Positions 39,805-39,942 of a DNA stretch of 39,942 bases are shown in pieces (within the stretch, counting starts at the first letter, position 1; every line of letters begins with the position of its first letter). The notes under the pieces are model-generated. The model was not told where the DNA came from. It worked only from the letters and a program-made list of their open reading frames with translations, and made no database searches. A program made the translations under genes and the position numbers. Source of the DNA: Clostridia bacterium (GTDB lineage: Bacteria; Bacillota; Clostridia; Oscillospirales; CAG-272); assembly GCA_017503865.1 (NCBI GenBank), contig JAFVSI010000003.1, positions 1-39,942 on the forward strand, given 5' to 3'.

Positions 39805-39942
39805 AGTCATGACCACCAGCCGTGCTGGTGGCTTGCGATAGCCCCCTTGGGGCATTCCACACGCTGAAGCCTATAGGCTCGTCGAAAAAAACGCCACTTG
39901 CGGTAATTGCCCTACCACTATTGAAATAGTAAATATCTATAG
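39805..39942. mobile_element. Probable end of an IS200/IS605-type element (continues beyond the window)
   Basis: The subterminal hairpin CCACCAGC-CGT-GCTGGTGG (39813-39831) next to TCATGAC, followed inward by GCTTGCGATAGCCCCCTTGG and further short inverted repeats (GCCTATAGGC), resembles the right ends of tnpB-carrying elements. The transposase or tnpB gene would lie beyond 39942. No ORF is visible here. The exact family is unverified. Confidence 0.5.

Overview
The window looks like a chromosomal segment of an anaerobic, Gram-positive gut-type member of the Clostridia, probably an uncultured Oscillospiraceae- or Christensenellales-like lineage. The reasons are AGGAGG-type ribosome binding sites, sigma-A promoters with 17-bp spacers and frequent extended -10 boxes, many intrinsic terminators, a glycyl radical enzyme with its activase, a SipW-type signal peptidase, a DegV protein and secreted proteins with Clostridia-style TEP/TEAP linkers. 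The taxonomic call is inference. The standard genetic code fits throughout. No tRNA, rRNA, CRISPR array or origin was seen.

Layout. 1-1113: a dispersed hairpin repeat and an ornithine cyclodeaminase/mu-crystallin gene. 1268-6660: four tandem, separately promoted genes for secreted proteins that share a signal peptide, an acidic Thr/Pro/Glu linker and an almost invariant Cys-containing C-terminal tail. A fifth member lies inverted at 18748-19983. 6661-7402: no convincing protein gene, but a well-delimited candidate non-coding RNA of about 375 nt on the plus strand and a roughly 40-nt candidate RNA on the minus strand. 7403-10839: an FAD-dependent dehydrogenase, a REP-associated tyrosine transposase (RAYT) that has lost its predicted catalytic tyrosine, and a three-gene membrane/lipoprotein cluster. 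10953-15026: a GpsA-like dehydrogenase, a hairpin-rich intergenic block, a DeoR regulator, a TauE/SafE permease and an AraC regulator. 15473-18609: a glycyl radical enzyme translationally coupled to its activase. 20267-23092: an SGNH esterase and a three-gene membrane cluster. 23135-27486: GNAT and DegV, MntP, a mechanosensitive-channel-like protein and PurC. 27528-29694: a SipW/TasA-like locus with two candidate substrates. 29914-34531: a GNAT-like acyltransferase with a small SH3-like protein, an OPA-type transporter, a ferredoxin-like aldo/keto reductase and an intact-looking RAYT overlapping its stop codon. 34575-39744: a phosphatase-superfamily lipoprotein, a nitrilase-GDPD fusion behind glycerate kinase, and a HAD phosphatase. 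The last ~140 bases look like the end of an IS200/IS605-type element.

Two themes stand out. One is surface display: five paralogues carry a GGCG-hydrophobic-KKKED tail that resembles Cys-type C-terminal sorting signals described in other phyla, and a SipW locus exports other substrates. The other is small hairpin repeats: at least five repeat types fill the intergenic spaces, several with compensatory changes in their stems. REP-like palindromes also sit in frame inside both RAYT genes, which suggests a link between the transposases and the repeats.
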